The notes under the pieces were generated by a model. The model made no database searches. It saw only the letters and a program-made list of their open reading frames with translations, and was not told the origin of the DNA. Both the position numbers and the translations under genes were made by a program. From Acidobacteriota bacterium (GTDB lineage: Bacteria; Acidobacteriota; Terriglobia; Bryobacterales; Bryobacteraceae): 64,000 nt of DNA. The DNA is taken from positions 1 to 64,000 of the forward strand of contig JACTMJ010000009.1 in NCBI GenBank assembly GCA_014584705.1, written 5' to 3'. This document shows, one piece after another, positions 16,083 to 25,848 of this stretch. Positions within the stretch are counted from its first letter, which is position 1, and each line of letters begins with the position of its first letter.

Positions 16083-16892
16083 ATGCTCTTTGCCCGTCTC
16101 CTTGCCGCCACTCTGCTTGTCGTATTCGGGCTGTGCGCGGCGGACCATCCCGATACGTCGCTGAGCGATGCCGAGATTCAGAAGATCATTCGCACGTTTG
16201 GCGCGAAGGAGTCGGCCTTTCTGAAGGCGCGCGAGCAGTATACCTACAAGCAGAGCGTGAAGGTGGCGGAAGTGTCTCCGGCGGGAAGGGAAACCGGGAA
16301 GTACGAGTATAAGAGCGACATCATCTTCGGACCCGACAAGGAACGCACGGAGAAGGTCACGTGGGCTCCCGTGAGCACGTTGCAGCGGCTCCAACTCACG
16401 CCCGAAGACGAGAAGGACCTGCGCGACGTGCAGCCGTTCGTGCTCAACTCGGAGAATCTCGACCAATATTACATTCGCTATCTGGGTAAGCAGAATGCGG
16501 ACCAGATCCCCTGCTATCTCTTCGCGGTGAAGCCAAAGACCATGATCAAGGGAGAGCGCTATTTCGCCGGGCTGATCTGGGTGGACGACAAGGACCTGCA
16601 GATCGTCAAGACCTACGGCCGCGGCGTGGGGCTGCTTGCCAAACATTCCGACCAGCAGTTCCCCAAGTTCGAGACTTACCGGGACCAGGTGGATGGCCGC
16701 TTCTGGTTTCCCGTTTTTACGATCGCGGAGACCGTGCTGCCGTTCAGCGGGGGCCCGGTGCCGATCAAGATGGTGGTGAAGTATGAGGACTATAAGCTCT
16801 TCGGCTCCACCTCAAACATCACGTTCGGGGCCGAGGTCGATACGCCGCCTTCGACGACGCCCGAGAATCCACCACCTTCGAATCCGAAATAG
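16083..16892 (+). CDS. Secreted LolA-like protein (outer-membrane lipoprotein-sorting type)
   Basis: This 269-residue protein begins with a clear Sec signal peptide (MLFARLLAATLLVVFGLCAAD, cleavage near residue 20). The mature part is beta-rich (YYIRYLGKQ, GLIWVDDKDLQIVKTYGRG, FPKFETYRDQVDGRFWFPVF) and ends in a Pro/Ser/Thr-rich tail. The pattern of repeated strands with DxxxxxIVKxxG resembles LolA/LolB-like periplasmic proteins and is one I associate with Acidobacteria. A ribosome binding site GAGGAAG precedes ATG 16083. Function beyond an envelope location is unknown. Confidence 0.6.
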   Translation: MLFARLLAATLLVVFGLCAADHPDTSLSDAEIQKIIRTFGAKESAFLKAREQYTYKQSVKVAEVSPAGRETGKYEYKSDIIFGPDKERTEKVTWAPVSTLQRLQLTPEDEKDLRDVQPFVLNSENLDQYYIRYLGKQNADQIPCYLFAVKPKTMIKGERYFAGLIWVDDKDLQIVKTYGRGVGLLAKHSDQQFPKFETYRDQVDGRFWFPVFTIAETVLPFSGGPVPIKMVVKYEDYKLFGSTSNITFGAEVDTPPSTTPENPPPSNPK

Positions 16893-16935
16893 CGGGAATC
16901 GCATCTCAATACGAGTGTTACCATTTTAGATAGGC

Positions 16936-16981
16936 AGTCCGCCGTGAGCGGAGAAGGAAGAACCTTCTCTCGGGGCGGACT
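16936..16981. terminator. Long interrupted hairpin before the radical SAM gene
   Basis: AGTCCGCC (16936-16943) pairs with GGCGGACT (16974-16981), and GAGAAGG (16951-16957) pairs with CCTTCTC (16963-16969) around an AAGAA loop. It lies 48 bases before the radical SAM start and after the preceding gene. It could end that transcript or attenuate the next one. No U-tract follows. Confidence 0.45.
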
Positions 16982-17029
16982 TGGGATTAAACTGGTTCGC
17001 GTTGGGAACGCACTGAGGGAGACAACCGC

Positions 17030-18067
17030 TTGTTTGGAATTCGCCGGACGACACGGGCCATGAGCCGCCGCTTTCGGGAGATCAAGCTGATCCTGGATGG
17101 AATTCGGGACACAGATCATCCGGTGATGGCGCACATGATCCCGATTCGGCGCTGTAACCTCGCTTGCACCTATTGCAACGAGTACGACGACCACTCGCCC
17201 GCCATCCCGATTGAAACGCTGCTGGCGCGGATTGACCATCTGGCGCGGCTGCGCACCTCCATCGTCACCATGAGCGGCGGGGAACCGCTGCTGCACCCGC
17301 ACGTGGACGAAGTCTTCCGCCGCATCCGCCACCATGGCATGATCGCCGGACTCATCACGAACGGCTACCTGCTGACGGCGGACCGCATCAAGCTGCTCAA
17401 CGACGCCGGTCTCGACCACATGCAGATCAGCATCGACAACGTGATGCCGGATGAGGTTTCGAAAAAGAGCCTGAAGGTGCTCGACAAGAAGCTGGAACTG
17501 CTTTGCGAGCACGCTCACTTCCACGTGAATATCAACTCCGTGGTGGGCGGCGGCATCAAGAATCCGCACGATGCGCTGGTGGTGGGACGCCGGGCGGTGG
17601 AGCTGGGCTTCACGAGCACGGTGGGCATCATTCACGATGGCGACGGGCAGCTTCGTCCGCTGAGCGAAGTCGAGAATCGCGTGTACAAGCGCGTGAAGAA
17701 ACTGGGCAAGTCGAGCTATGCGCAGCTGAACTATTTCCAGGACAACATCGCCAACGGCAAGCCAAACGACTGGAAGTGCCGGGCGGGCGCGCGCTACCTC
17801 TACATCTGCGAGGACGGGCTGGTTCACTATTGCAGCCAGCAGCGCGGATACCCCGGCAAGCCGCTCGCGGAATACACGGTGGAAGACATCCGCCGCGAAT
17901 TCATTACTGAAAAAGGCTGCGCGCCGTATTGCACGGTGGCCTGCGTGCATCAGGTATCCTACATGGATTTCTGGCGCTCGCCGCAAACCATCACAGCCCC
18001 GCCACCGGCGACGATCCACACGAGCGAAGGCAAACTGGTACAGATTGCCGGACAATCGGGCGACTAG
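17030..18067 (+). CDS. Radical SAM protein with C-terminal Cys cluster
   Basis: This 345-residue enzyme has the radical SAM cluster motif CNLACTYC (CxxxCxxC) near residue 43 and the [11 protein letters not shown] motif near 82 that positions SAM. ITNGYLL and QISID follow in the barrel. The C-terminal part carries further cysteines ([33 protein letters not shown]), suggesting a SPASM-like or auxiliary Fe-S domain. Such enzymes modify peptides or small molecules, but no precursor peptide is evident nearby. The chosen start is TTG 17030, seven bases after GAGGGAG; ATG 17060 is an alternative. The substrate is unknown. Confidence 0.85.
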   Translation: MFGIRRTTRAMSRRFREIKLILDGIRDTDHPVMAHMIPIRRCNLACTYCNEYDDHSPAIPIETLLARIDHLARLRTSIVTMSGGEPLLHPHVDEVFRRIRHHGMIAGLITNGYLLTADRIKLLNDAGLDHMQISIDNVMPDEVSKKSLKVLDKKLELLCEHAHFHVNINSVVGGGIKNPHDALVVGRRAVELGFTSTVGIIHDGDGQLRPLSEVENRVYKRVKKLGKSSYAQLNYFQDNIANGKPNDWKCRAGARYLYICEDGLVHYCSQQRGYPGKPLAEYTVEDIRREFITEKGCAPYCTVACVHQVSYMDFWRSPQTITAPPPATIHTSEGKLVQIAGQSGD

Positions 18068-18086
18068 ATCCCGCCTTGCATCGACA

Positions 18087-20000
18087 TCAGGAAACGTGAA
18101 TCCGGGGCCGTGCCTCGGGGTTCTCTACGTGCCGGCGCAGCACCTCGCGCGTGATGATGGCCACGTCGCCTTCACCCAGGAACAGGTAGCGGAAGAGGTA
18201 CCCGACCGGGTTGCCCTCCGTCCATCCGAAATAAGCGTGGGGCAACCTGCCGGTCATGCGCTGAACCTCCAGCAGAATCGCGGCGATCGTGTTGGGTATC
18301 ACCGGGCTTACCGCGCGCAGGACGCGGTGCTCGCCGACGGTGACGCCACGAACATGAACGGGCGCGCCAAATTCGCTGGCATCCCGCAATTGCACTTCGA
18401 GAAAAAGGATGTGTTCCTTCCTGGGCAGGCTATGTTCATACTTCACCGCCATCTCTTTGCGCGTGTACTCAGCGGGTGTTCCCACGCCGGGGCGATGAGC
18501 TACCACGCGAATCACCTGGTCGTCGTCTTCGGCGATGAAGCGCAGGGCTTCCTCGTCGAAACTGAGTTCATCGACGCGCAATTCGGTGGAGCGAACGGCG
18601 CGCGATAGCAGGGAGGTTGCCGTGATGGTGAGGATGAAGACGCTGGCAATCTTGATGCCGTCCGGCCGCTCGATGATATTCGTGATTGTTGTGTAGGCAA
18701 ACACAAGGCAAATTGCGATCATCGCCAGGCGATAGCGGGATTGCCAGAGGACCACGGTCGCCCCCACCGCCGCCGAACTCATCAGCACAAGAACTCCGGT
18801 AGCGTAAGCACCGCCCTGCGCTTGCACGTCCGCTTCGAAAAGCAGGGTCACCAGGACGGTGACAGCCAGAATCACCATCACCAGGGGACGCCGGCAGACC
18901 GCCCACTCCGGAGCCATCCCAAACCGGGGCAGGTAGCGCGGGATCAGATTCAACAGGCCAGCCATGGCCGACGCGCCGGCGAAGAACAGAATCAGAATCG
19001 TGCTGACATCGTAGACCGAGCCAAAGGTTTCCCCGAAAAGTTCGTGCGCTACATAGGAAATTGCACGTCCGTAGGCCGTGCCATCCGGGTGCAGGGCATG
19101 GGTATCAATGAGGACCGTAGTGACGAAGCTGCTGATGAGCAGATAGCAACTCATCACGATGGCCGAAGCCAGCAGCAGCTTCCTTGTATTTCGGATTCGT
19201 CCCGCGGGATCCTCTTCCGTGTCGTCCGTATCGCCGCTGACGAGCGGCATGACGGCGACGCCGGTTTCAAATCCGGAAAGCCCCAGAGCCAGCTTCGGAA
19301 ACAGGAGCAGAGAGACGCCAATCCATTGCCACCAGTCGGGGAACTTGATGTGGATGTGGGAGAGCCAGAGCTCAATCAGGCTGGGATGTTCCCAAAGGTA
19401 ATAGAGGGCGCCACCCAGAACCGCGAGGGTGAGCACCAGGAAGGTGGCCACAATGATGACGGCGGTGAAGATCGCTTCCGTGAATCCCATCAGGAATACC
19501 ACTGCCAGCAGTGCGAGCAATAGAAGCGTGATGCCCACCTGGGAGTGGATCCAATCCGGAGTGAGCGGGTTCTTGATGAGGTGCTCCGTGGCATCGGCGG
19601 CGGACAGGGTGATTGTGATTACGAAGTCCGTGGCCGCGAAGCCGAGCAGCAGGAGCACGGTCGCCTTACCCTTCCAGCGGGCGAAAAGGCGTTCGAGCAG
19701 GGAGATGCTGCCTTCTCCATGAGGGCTCTCTTTCGCCACGATGGCGTAGGTGGGGTACGCCACGAAGAGCGTCATCAGGACCAGCACCAAAGTTGCAAAG
19801 GGTGAAATTACGCCCGCGGCGAGCAGCGCGATTCCAGGCTGGTAGGCAAGTGTGGAGAAGTAGTCGACACCGGTGAGGCACATCACCTGCCACCAGGGAT
19901 GTTTGCCGTGCGCATGGCCCCGATGACCGGAAGGATGCGCTAACTCTTCAAAGAACCAATCATGAAAGCGCTTGGAAACCCGCGGATGGAACGATATCAC
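18087..20000 (-). CDS. APC superfamily permease with cytoplasmic C-domain
   Basis: This 637-residue protein begins with a His-rich cytosolic segment, followed by about twelve membrane helices. The opening GVDYFSTLAYQPGIALLAAG, the SPHGEGSISLLERL loop and the GLSGFETGVAVMP region match the APC (amino acid/polyamine/K+) transporter superfamily, closest by eye to KimA-like permeases. The last ~170 residues are soluble and include LRVDELSFDEEALRFIAEDD and SPVIPNTIAAILLE; these may be regulatory. Whether it carries amino acids or potassium cannot be told. The start is GTG 20000. It converges on the radical SAM gene with 19 bases between. Confidence 0.8.
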   Translation of the reverse strand: MISFHPRVSKRFHDWFFEELAHPSGHRGHAHGKHPWWQVMCLTGVDYFSTLAYQPGIALLAAGVISPFATLVLVLMTLFVAYPTYAIVAKESPHGEGSISLLERLFARWKGKATVLLLLGFAATDFVITITLSAADATEHLIKNPLTPDWIHSQVGITLLLLALLAVVFLMGFTEAIFTAVIIVATFLVLTLAVLGGALYYLWEHPSLIELWLSHIHIKFPDWWQWIGVSLLLFPKLALGLSGFETGVAVMPLVSGDTDDTEEDPAGRIRNTRKLLLASAIVMSCYLLISSFVTTVLIDTHALHPDGTAYGRAISYVAHELFGETFGSVYDVSTILILFFAGASAMAGLLNLIPRYLPRFGMAPEWAVCRRPLVMVILAVTVLVTLLFEADVQAQGGAYATGVLVLMSSAAVGATVVLWQSRYRLAMIAICLVFAYTTITNIIERPDGIKIASVFILTITATSLLSRAVRSTELRVDELSFDEEALRFIAEDDDQVIRVVAHRPGVGTPAEYTRKEMAVKYEHSLPRKEHILFLEVQLRDASEFGAPVHVRGVTVGEHRVLRAVSPVIPNTIAAILLEVQRMTGRLPHAYFGWTEGNPVGYLFRYLFLGEGDVAIITREVLRRHVENPEARPRIHVS

Positions 20001-20116
20001 GAATTTGCGCTCCCCAGCGCAGGCACGTGCTCTATTATGAGGGATCTCAGCGTGCCCTGTCTACGCGGTTGGGGAGTATTGGGGCGGGGCAGGCGGGCGT
20101 TTCCGGGTACGTATTG

Positions 20117-20154
20117 CGCGCGCCAGCGGGTCACGTGAGCCACGCTGGCGCGCG
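20117..20154 (-). terminator. Hairpin downstream of the Gfo/Idh/MocA gene
   Basis: CGCGCGCCAGCG pairs perfectly over 12 bp with CGCTGGCGCGCG around a loop containing the TCACGTGA palindrome. It sits 17 bases past the stop of the minus-strand Gfo/Idh/MocA gene and is a likely 3'-end structure, though without a U-tract. Confidence 0.55.
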
Positions 20155-20170
20155 GGTTGTCGGATTGCGG

Positions 20171-21769
20171 TTATCCGTTAAGCGTCCAGCCTTTGCGGTA
20201 CTCGCGGGCCAGATACTGGTTGGCCTCCGGGGCGTTGGTGACACGGCCCGAGACGCCGTCGTATTCGAGCTTTTTCCCGGCCCGGTGCGCCACCAGACCC
20301 AGCATCATCTGCTCGATCATCGTGCCGGCATAATCGAAATCACAGTTGGTCTTGGTGCTGGTACCGTGCTTTACACCGTCGCTCTTGCCTTTGCAGGCGT
20401 CGAGCCACTCGGTCTGGAACGGGTCAATACGCGGTGAGTACGGGCGGCCCGCTTTCTTTGCCGCGACGTAGGCGTTCACGTCGTCGTTCTCCATTCCCAG
20501 GCCAGGAGGCAAGCCGCTATCCATCAGCAGGACTTCCGGGAACCCGGAGGGGCCAGGCTGCGCGCTGGGGAACGCTTTCAAGCCCGGAGGGAGCGGACGG
20601 GCGGCGGGAGGGCCGCTGCGTCGCGCCGGACGCGCGCGGTTCGTGTTCTGCGTGGGGGAGCCGACGCCCGCCACGAGAGGCAGCAAGTCCTTCTCCGCTC
20701 GATGACGGTAATACGTGAAATCGCCGTCGTCGTTGTTGGGGAGAATCACGCGGGAGGTGAAATCGCAGAAGATGGAGCCCTTCGTTCCTTCAAAGATCGC
20801 GCCATTCCCGACGCGGGACAGGTCCATGTAGCCGCGCGGAGCATCGGGCTTGAGGCCGCCCTGATACCAAACCAGTTCCACCGGGCCGCGCCAATCGTTG
20901 GCGGGGTGCCCGAAGGTCACCTTCAGTTTCACCGGGCAGATGTCGGGGTTATAGGCGTCGCTCAGTTCCTGATCCACCTCGATTGTCGAAGGCGCGCCGG
21001 CGTCGATCACATTCCAGGCGAGATCCATCGTGTGCGCGCCCATATCGCCCATCTGACCGACGCCGAAATCGCGGTACATATTCCAGAACAGGCAGTTCAG
21101 GCCGCTGGATCCGCCGAAATATTGAGGCGTGTAGGGGTGCGCGGGCGAGGGGCCGATCCATTGCTCAAAATCCAGCCCGGTGGGCACGACGCCTTCCCCT
21201 TTGGGATAACCGGGACGCGGCAACTGGCGCGCATCCCAGCTATGCACGCGAATCAGCTTTCCGATCGCGCCATCGAGCACCAACTCGCGAAGGCGGGTGA
21301 AGTTCGGGTAAGCGTGGCGCTGGGTTCCGTGCTGCGTGGCGATCTTCGCCTTGTTCCTGATGTAGTTGGCGCGGACAGTGCGTGCTTCATGCACGGTCAT
21401 GCCCAGAGGCTTCTCGCAGAAGACATGCAGGCCCCGGTTGATGGCCCAATTGGCGATGAAGGCATGGTGCTGATCCGCCGTGCAGATCACCACCGCTTCG
21501 ACGTCCTTCTGGTCCAGCACGCGACGCCAATCCTGGTAGCACTTCGCTTTCGGGAACATCGCCAGCGCCTGGCGGGTGCGGGGCTCATAGACATCGCAAA
21601 GAGCTACCACATTCTCATTGAGCAGGCTGGGGTAGTGGGCGGTGCCGCGCCCCCAAACGCCCATCAAGGCCACGTTGAGCTTGTTGCTGGGGGCGTTCTG
21701 GCCGCTCAGAAATCCGGAGGGAAGAATCGTGAAGGCGGAGGCCGTCTTGAGCACGGTACGTCGTTGCAT
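20171..21769 (-). CDS. Exported Gfo/Idh/MocA family oxidoreductase
   Basis: This 532-residue NAD(P)-dependent oxidoreductase has an N-terminal RR-containing export signal (MQRRTVLKTASAFTILPSGF), probably Tat type. A Rossmann fold follows (LNVALMGVWGRG; VVALCDV) and the family's EKPLG motif is at 119-123. HGTQRHAYPNF and MGDMGAHTMDLAWNVID are typical of the C-terminal domain. Between about residues 355 and 410 there is a Pro/Arg/Gly-rich stretch (TNRARPARRSGPPAARPLPPG) that the family normally lacks, likely a surface loop. Bryobacterales encode many such exported oxidoreductases, thought to act on sugars. Substrate unknown. Confidence 0.88.
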   Translation of the reverse strand: MQRRTVLKTASAFTILPSGFLSGQNAPSNKLNVALMGVWGRGTAHYPSLLNENVVALCDVYEPRTRQALAMFPKAKCYQDWRRVLDQKDVEAVVICTADQHHAFIANWAINRGLHVFCEKPLGMTVHEARTVRANYIRNKAKIATQHGTQRHAYPNFTRLRELVLDGAIGKLIRVHSWDARQLPRPGYPKGEGVVPTGLDFEQWIGPSPAHPYTPQYFGGSSGLNCLFWNMYRDFGVGQMGDMGAHTMDLAWNVIDAGAPSTIEVDQELSDAYNPDICPVKLKVTFGHPANDWRGPVELVWYQGGLKPDAPRGYMDLSRVGNGAIFEGTKGSIFCDFTSRVILPNNDDGDFTYYRHRAEKDLLPLVAGVGSPTQNTNRARPARRSGPPAARPLPPGLKAFPSAQPGPSGFPEVLLMDSGLPPGLGMENDDVNAYVAAKKAGRPYSPRIDPFQTEWLDACKGKSDGVKHGTSTKTNCDFDYAGTMIEQMMLGLVAHRAGKKLEYDGVSGRVTNAPEANQYLAREYRKGWTLNG

Positions 21770-21872
21770 CGTGATCTCCTTGCCGGAAATCGTATCGCAT
21801 CCGTCCGGAATTCGCTACTTCGTTATCCGAAATCCGCGAGCGCCGGAGGACGGGCGTGCTCGAATAGACAGG

Positions 21873-22388
21873 CTAGCGAGCGTGGCGCGCCGCGTATTCG
21901 CGCTCCGAGGCCAGCAGCGCTGCCTTGCGATACTTGCCCCAGCGGTATCCGGTCAGGTCGCCGGATACGCCGACAACGCGGTGGCACGGGATGAGCACGG
22001 AGACGCGATTGGTGGCGCAGGCGCGCGCCACGGCGCGGGTGGACTTGGGGTTGCCCAGAGCGGCGGCCAAACCCGAATAGGTGCGGGTTTCGCCGGGCGG
22101 AATCGCTTGCAGCGCCGCCCAGACCCGCTTCTGAAATTCCGTGCCCCGTACATCCAGCGGCACGCCCGGCCCCAATTCCGGGTGCGCGAGCGCTTGCAAT
22201 ACGACCGGAAGCCATCGCCCCTTCGCGCCCCGCCATTCTTCCACTGTCGCGCCGGGGTAGTCGTGATTCAATTCGCGAACCATCGACGGCACGTCGCCGC
22301 CCAGCGCGAGAAAACACACTCCCCGCTCCGTTCCCCCCACGAACACCTTGCCCAAATTGTGATCGCCTGTTTCGTACTCGATGTGCAT
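21873..22388 (-). CDS. ogt: Methylated-DNA-protein-cysteine methyltransferase
   Basis: This 171-residue suicide repair protein removes alkyl groups from O6-alkylguanine to its own cysteine. The active site is IPCHRVVG with Cys135. GTEFQKRVWAALQAIPPGETRTYSGLA and ARACATNRV form the DNA-binding helix-turn-helix region. An N-terminal Ada-like regulatory domain is absent, so it is the Ogt type. The start ATG 22388 was chosen because residues upstream of it in the same frame overlap the control region of the divergent gene and show no homology. Confidence 0.95.
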   Translation of the reverse strand: MHIEYETGDHNLGKVFVGGTERGVCFLALGGDVPSMVRELNHDYPGATVEEWRGAKGRWLPVVLQALAHPELGPGVPLDVRGTEFQKRVWAALQAIPPGETRTYSGLAAALGNPKSTRAVARACATNRVSVLIPCHRVVGVSGDLTGYRWGKYRKAALLASEREYAARHAR

Positions 22389-22530
22389 TGCGGCGCGTCC
22401 TCTTCTCCAGCGGCTGGCGCTCCCTACAGAATACGGCAGCCTTGGGGAGGTATCGTTCTCCGAGAGTGCAGGGGGGCGCATGACAATCTGCGAGAATGTG
22501 GGTTGGCCATGCCAAATATGCGGTGAATCC

Positions 22531-25500
22531 ATGCAATTTTGTCGATTTACTTCCCTCATCGCGGCAGCCGTCATGCTTGCCGCGAGCCTTTCCGCCCAGT
22601 TCGCGGCGCGCGTTGCCAAGCCGCTCGATTGCGGCACTTCTCCCGCCACCCAGCGGCAGGAGGAATTTCTCCATCGCAGAGCAAGCGAGCGCCGGGTGGC
22701 GCTGCTGCGGGCGGGGCGCACGTCGGTTGCCAGCCCCTCCGGGACGGTGAATCTGGAACGGGCGGCGACCGCCGTTTCGGGAGATATCCTGCTGATGAGC
22801 ACCGGGGCCGGGGTTTCCCTCGCTCGCAATCCATTCCCCGCCGAGCTTCTGCAGCGCGGAACGCTGTTCCGGCCGGCGAACGCCGCGGCAACCGCCTACC
22901 AGGTGGAGTTTCCGGCCGCCACCGCGTACCGCGACGATGCATTGCTGACGCCCGCCGTGAACCTTATTCAGCAAGGGCAATCCGGCGGCATGGCCGACGA
23001 TGAAGCCCGGGAATTTTCGCTGCCCTTTCCCTTTCCCTTTTACGGAAAGACTTACCAGACGATCTACGTTCATTCGAATGGCTTCCTGAGCTTTGAGGAG
23101 CCGTCTCCGGAGGGCGAGAATCTCAAGTACTCCGATTTTCTCAGCGGCCCCCCAAAGATCATGGGCGCGGGCCTCGACCTCGATCCCTCCTTCAGCCCCG
23201 CCGATGCCGGGCTTTACGTCTTCATCACGAATACCGAAGCCATCTTCAGCTACGTCAGGATTTCCCAGTACATCAGCGAATCGCTGCAAGTGGATTTCCA
23301 GGTGCGCCTGGCAGCCGACGGCAGCATCAGCATTCTGCACCGGCGCGCGCCGCAGGGGCTTTTCGTGATGGGTATCACGCCGGGCCGGAACGCGGGCGAC
23401 GGGGATCTCATTTCCTTCACGCAGCCGCCCGCGCAGACCCAGACTGGCTCGATCGCGGAGATTTTCAGTGACGTCACCAACGGGGAGATCGACATTGCCC
23501 GCGCGGCGCAAGTATTCTTCCAATCCCAGCCGGACGATTATGACTACCTGGTGTTCTACAACAATCTGGGCATTGGCGCGAGCCCCGGCGCGGTGGCGTA
23601 TGAAATCACCGTGCGCAATCAGGTGAGCGGGATTGGAGACGAGGACACGGACCGTTCCGCGCTTTTCGGATCGAAGAACCGCATGCAGGCCGTGATCAAC
23701 ATGGGTCCGCTTTCGCAGTACCCGGACAGCCCCACCGGGCTGGTGGCCGCGCGCGCGACTTCGGAGGATACGCCGCTTACCGTGCTGGCCCATGAGGCGG
23801 GCCATCGCTTTCTGGCGTTTCCGCTGCTCGAAGAGCCTGGGGGGACCACGTACAACCTGTTGGGAACGGGCAATGCCCACTGGTCCTTTAATTTCAATTC
23901 GCACGGATCTTTTCTGGAAGGCAACACCATCAATTCCACAGGGAAACTAGACGAGTTTATTACGGGAGCGCCGAATGCGCGGTATTCGGAACTGGACCGA
24001 TATCTGATGGGGCTAATCGGACTGGAGGCGGTTGGGGTCGAGCAGCAGCTTTATTACGTGGATGCCACGACATCGAAAACGCGCAACCCCCGGCGCGGCC
24101 AGTTTCTTTTCGGACCGTCCCGCAATTTCAGCATCTACAACATCATCGCCGCGAATGGCCCGCGAATTCCGGACCACACCGTCTCGCAGAAGCGCTTTCG
24201 CTTCGCCTTTGTGCTGATTTCGAGCAATGCCACGGCGTCCCAAGCCGACCTCGACAAGCTCAATGGTTTCCGCACCGCGTTCGAGGCATTCTTCCGCGAG
24301 AGAACCGGCAACCTCGCGATTGCCGACACCTCCCTCAAGCCGGGCCTTTCGGCGAACGTCTTTCCCGCGGCGGGGCTCGCTCCCGGTGCGCGGGGCGAGT
24401 TGGAAGTGCGGCGCGCGGTTGCCACTTCTTCCGCATTGCCGCTTCGCATCGAGGTGACGGGCGACGCCGTAATCGCTCCGGCCACCGCCGCCATTCCCGC
24501 GAACGCCACTTCCGAGACGATCGCGGTGGATGCCGTGAACACCGGCGTCAGCCCCGTCACGATCAGCGCCGCCGACGACAGTTATCTGCCGGAGACCGTG
24601 AATGTGGCGGTGCGGGCGGTGAGCGATTTGCAATTGGAACTGCTCTCCGGCTCGCGTTATCAGGCACCGTTACACGGGGAGACGACGACGCCCGTAACCG
24701 TGCGCGTCGTCGACGGGAACCGGTTGCCGTATCAGGGAGTGGAAGTGCGCCTGGAGCCTTCCACCGGCGGTTCGGCGAATCCCCCGGTTGCTTTGACGAA
24801 TGTGGGAGGCGAAGCCACTTTCCGCTGGACGGTCGGCGATGGCGACCCTAACCGGGCCTCCGTGTTCCTGAGCGCGAACCGCGGCCCCTCCGAAAAGAGA
24901 CTGATCGCCGTGGAGACGCTCGTGCCGCACGTGCAGGCCGCCACGAACGGCGCGAGTTTCACCGCCGGCGTCAGCCCCGGAAGCCTCGCCACCCTGTTCG
25001 GCGTATCGCTTGGCGCGGGGCAATCCGCGGAGGCCACCTCGCAGCCGCTTCCCATCGAATTGGCGGGGACGAGCGTGCGGGTGAACGGCGTTCGCGCGGC
25101 GCTGCTCTATGTGAACGATCTCCAGATCAACTTCGTGACGCCGCCGTCGGCGACGGGCGAGACGGCCAGCGTGATGGTGGAAACGCGGGACGGCGTGAGC
25201 CCCGCGTTTGAAACGCCTCTGCTAGCCAGCGACCCGGCAATCTTTTTCGACAACGGTTCCAACCTGGGGGCGGTGCTGCGCTCCGGTTCCGGGGAAAAGA
25301 CAGATCGCGTTCCCGCGCTGCCGGGCACGTTCGTGGAGATTTTTGCAACCGGCCTGGGACCGCTGACGCCGGGCGGCCGGGGCGTTCCGTCGCGGACGGT
25401 GAATCCGGTGAGCGCCACCATCGACGGCCAGCCGATGCAGGTGGATTACGCGGGAATCGCTCCCGGATTCGTGGGGCTCTACCAGGTGAACGCCAAGGTG

Positions 25501-25593
25501 CCGGAGAATCTCCCTCCAGGTGTTTACGCGTTACGCCTGCAGCAGGAAGGGAAGCAGAGCAACGCCGTGAATGTGATTGTGGGGGCGCGATAG
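22531..25593 (+). CDS. Secreted HExxH-containing protein with TIGR03437 C-terminus
   Basis: This 1020-residue protein has a Sec signal peptide (MQFCRFTSLIAAAVMLAASLSAQ). Residues ~155-300 look like a nidogen-type beta domain (FSLPFPFPFYGKTYQTIYVHSNGFLSF; VDFQVRLAADGSISILH). A metallopeptidase HEAGH motif lies at 421-425, followed by YSELDRYLMGLIGLEAVG. Ig-like modules occupy ~700-800 (VRVVDGNRLPYQGVEVRLEP; GEATFRWTVGDGD). The last ~220 residues (NGASFTAGVSPGSLATLFGVSL... NLPPGVYALRLQ) resemble TIGR03437, a domain characteristic of Solibacter-type acidobacteria. It is probably an extracellular or surface zinc protease. The third zinc ligand and the substrate are not identified. Confidence 0.8.
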   Translation: MQFCRFTSLIAAAVMLAASLSAQFAARVAKPLDCGTSPATQRQEEFLHRRASERRVALLRAGRTSVASPSGTVNLERAATAVSGDILLMSTGAGVSLARNPFPAELLQRGTLFRPANAAATAYQVEFPAATAYRDDALLTPAVNLIQQGQSGGMADDEAREFSLPFPFPFYGKTYQTIYVHSNGFLSFEEPSPEGENLKYSDFLSGPPKIMGAGLDLDPSFSPADAGLYVFITNTEAIFSYVRISQYISESLQVDFQVRLAADGSISILHRRAPQGLFVMGITPGRNAGDGDLISFTQPPAQTQTGSIAEIFSDVTNGEIDIARAAQVFFQSQPDDYDYLVFYNNLGIGASPGAVAYEITVRNQVSGIGDEDTDRSALFGSKNRMQAVINMGPLSQYPDSPTGLVAARATSEDTPLTVLAHEAGHRFLAFPLLEEPGGTTYNLLGTGNAHWSFNFNSHGSFLEGNTINSTGKLDEFITGAPNARYSELDRYLMGLIGLEAVGVEQQLYYVDATTSKTRNPRRGQFLFGPSRNFSIYNIIAANGPRIPDHTVSQKRFRFAFVLISSNATASQADLDKLNGFRTAFEAFFRERTGNLAIADTSLKPGLSANVFPAAGLAPGARGELEVRRAVATSSALPLRIEVTGDAVIAPATAAIPANATSETIAVDAVNTGVSPVTISAADDSYLPETVNVAVRAVSDLQLELLSGSRYQAPLHGETTTPVTVRVVDGNRLPYQGVEVRLEPSTGGSANPPVALTNVGGEATFRWTVGDGDPNRASVFLSANRGPSEKRLIAVETLVPHVQAATNGASFTAGVSPGSLATLFGVSLGAGQSAEATSQPLPIELAGTSVRVNGVRAALLYVNDLQINFVTPPSATGETASVMVETRDGVSPAFETPLLASDPAIFFDNGSNLGAVLRSGSGEKTDRVPALPGTFVEIFATGLGPLTPGGRGVPSRTVNPVSATIDGQPMQVDYAGIAPGFVGLYQVNAKVPENLPPGVYALRLQQEGKQSNAVNVIVGAR

Positions 25594-25648
25594 CCGCAGG
25601 CCAAGGCCGTACGCGTGGAACCTCGACAGGAGGCGGGGAGGTGGGATG

Positions 25649-25725
<77 letters not shown>

Positions 25726-25848
25726 TCACCTTTTGTAGTGTACCGTGAAACGCCCCTTAAGCGGGAGCGTGCCCGGGGGAAAAGGTGCGAACGACCCGCG
25801 CGATCGCGCCGCCGGCGCATCGGACGGGGTGCATCCGGCGCGTGCGGG

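Noticed and set aside
21823-23904. A 693-codon minus-strand open frame
   Set aside because: It overlaps ogt out of frame and is antisense to the secreted TIGR03437 protein. It has no recognisable domain.
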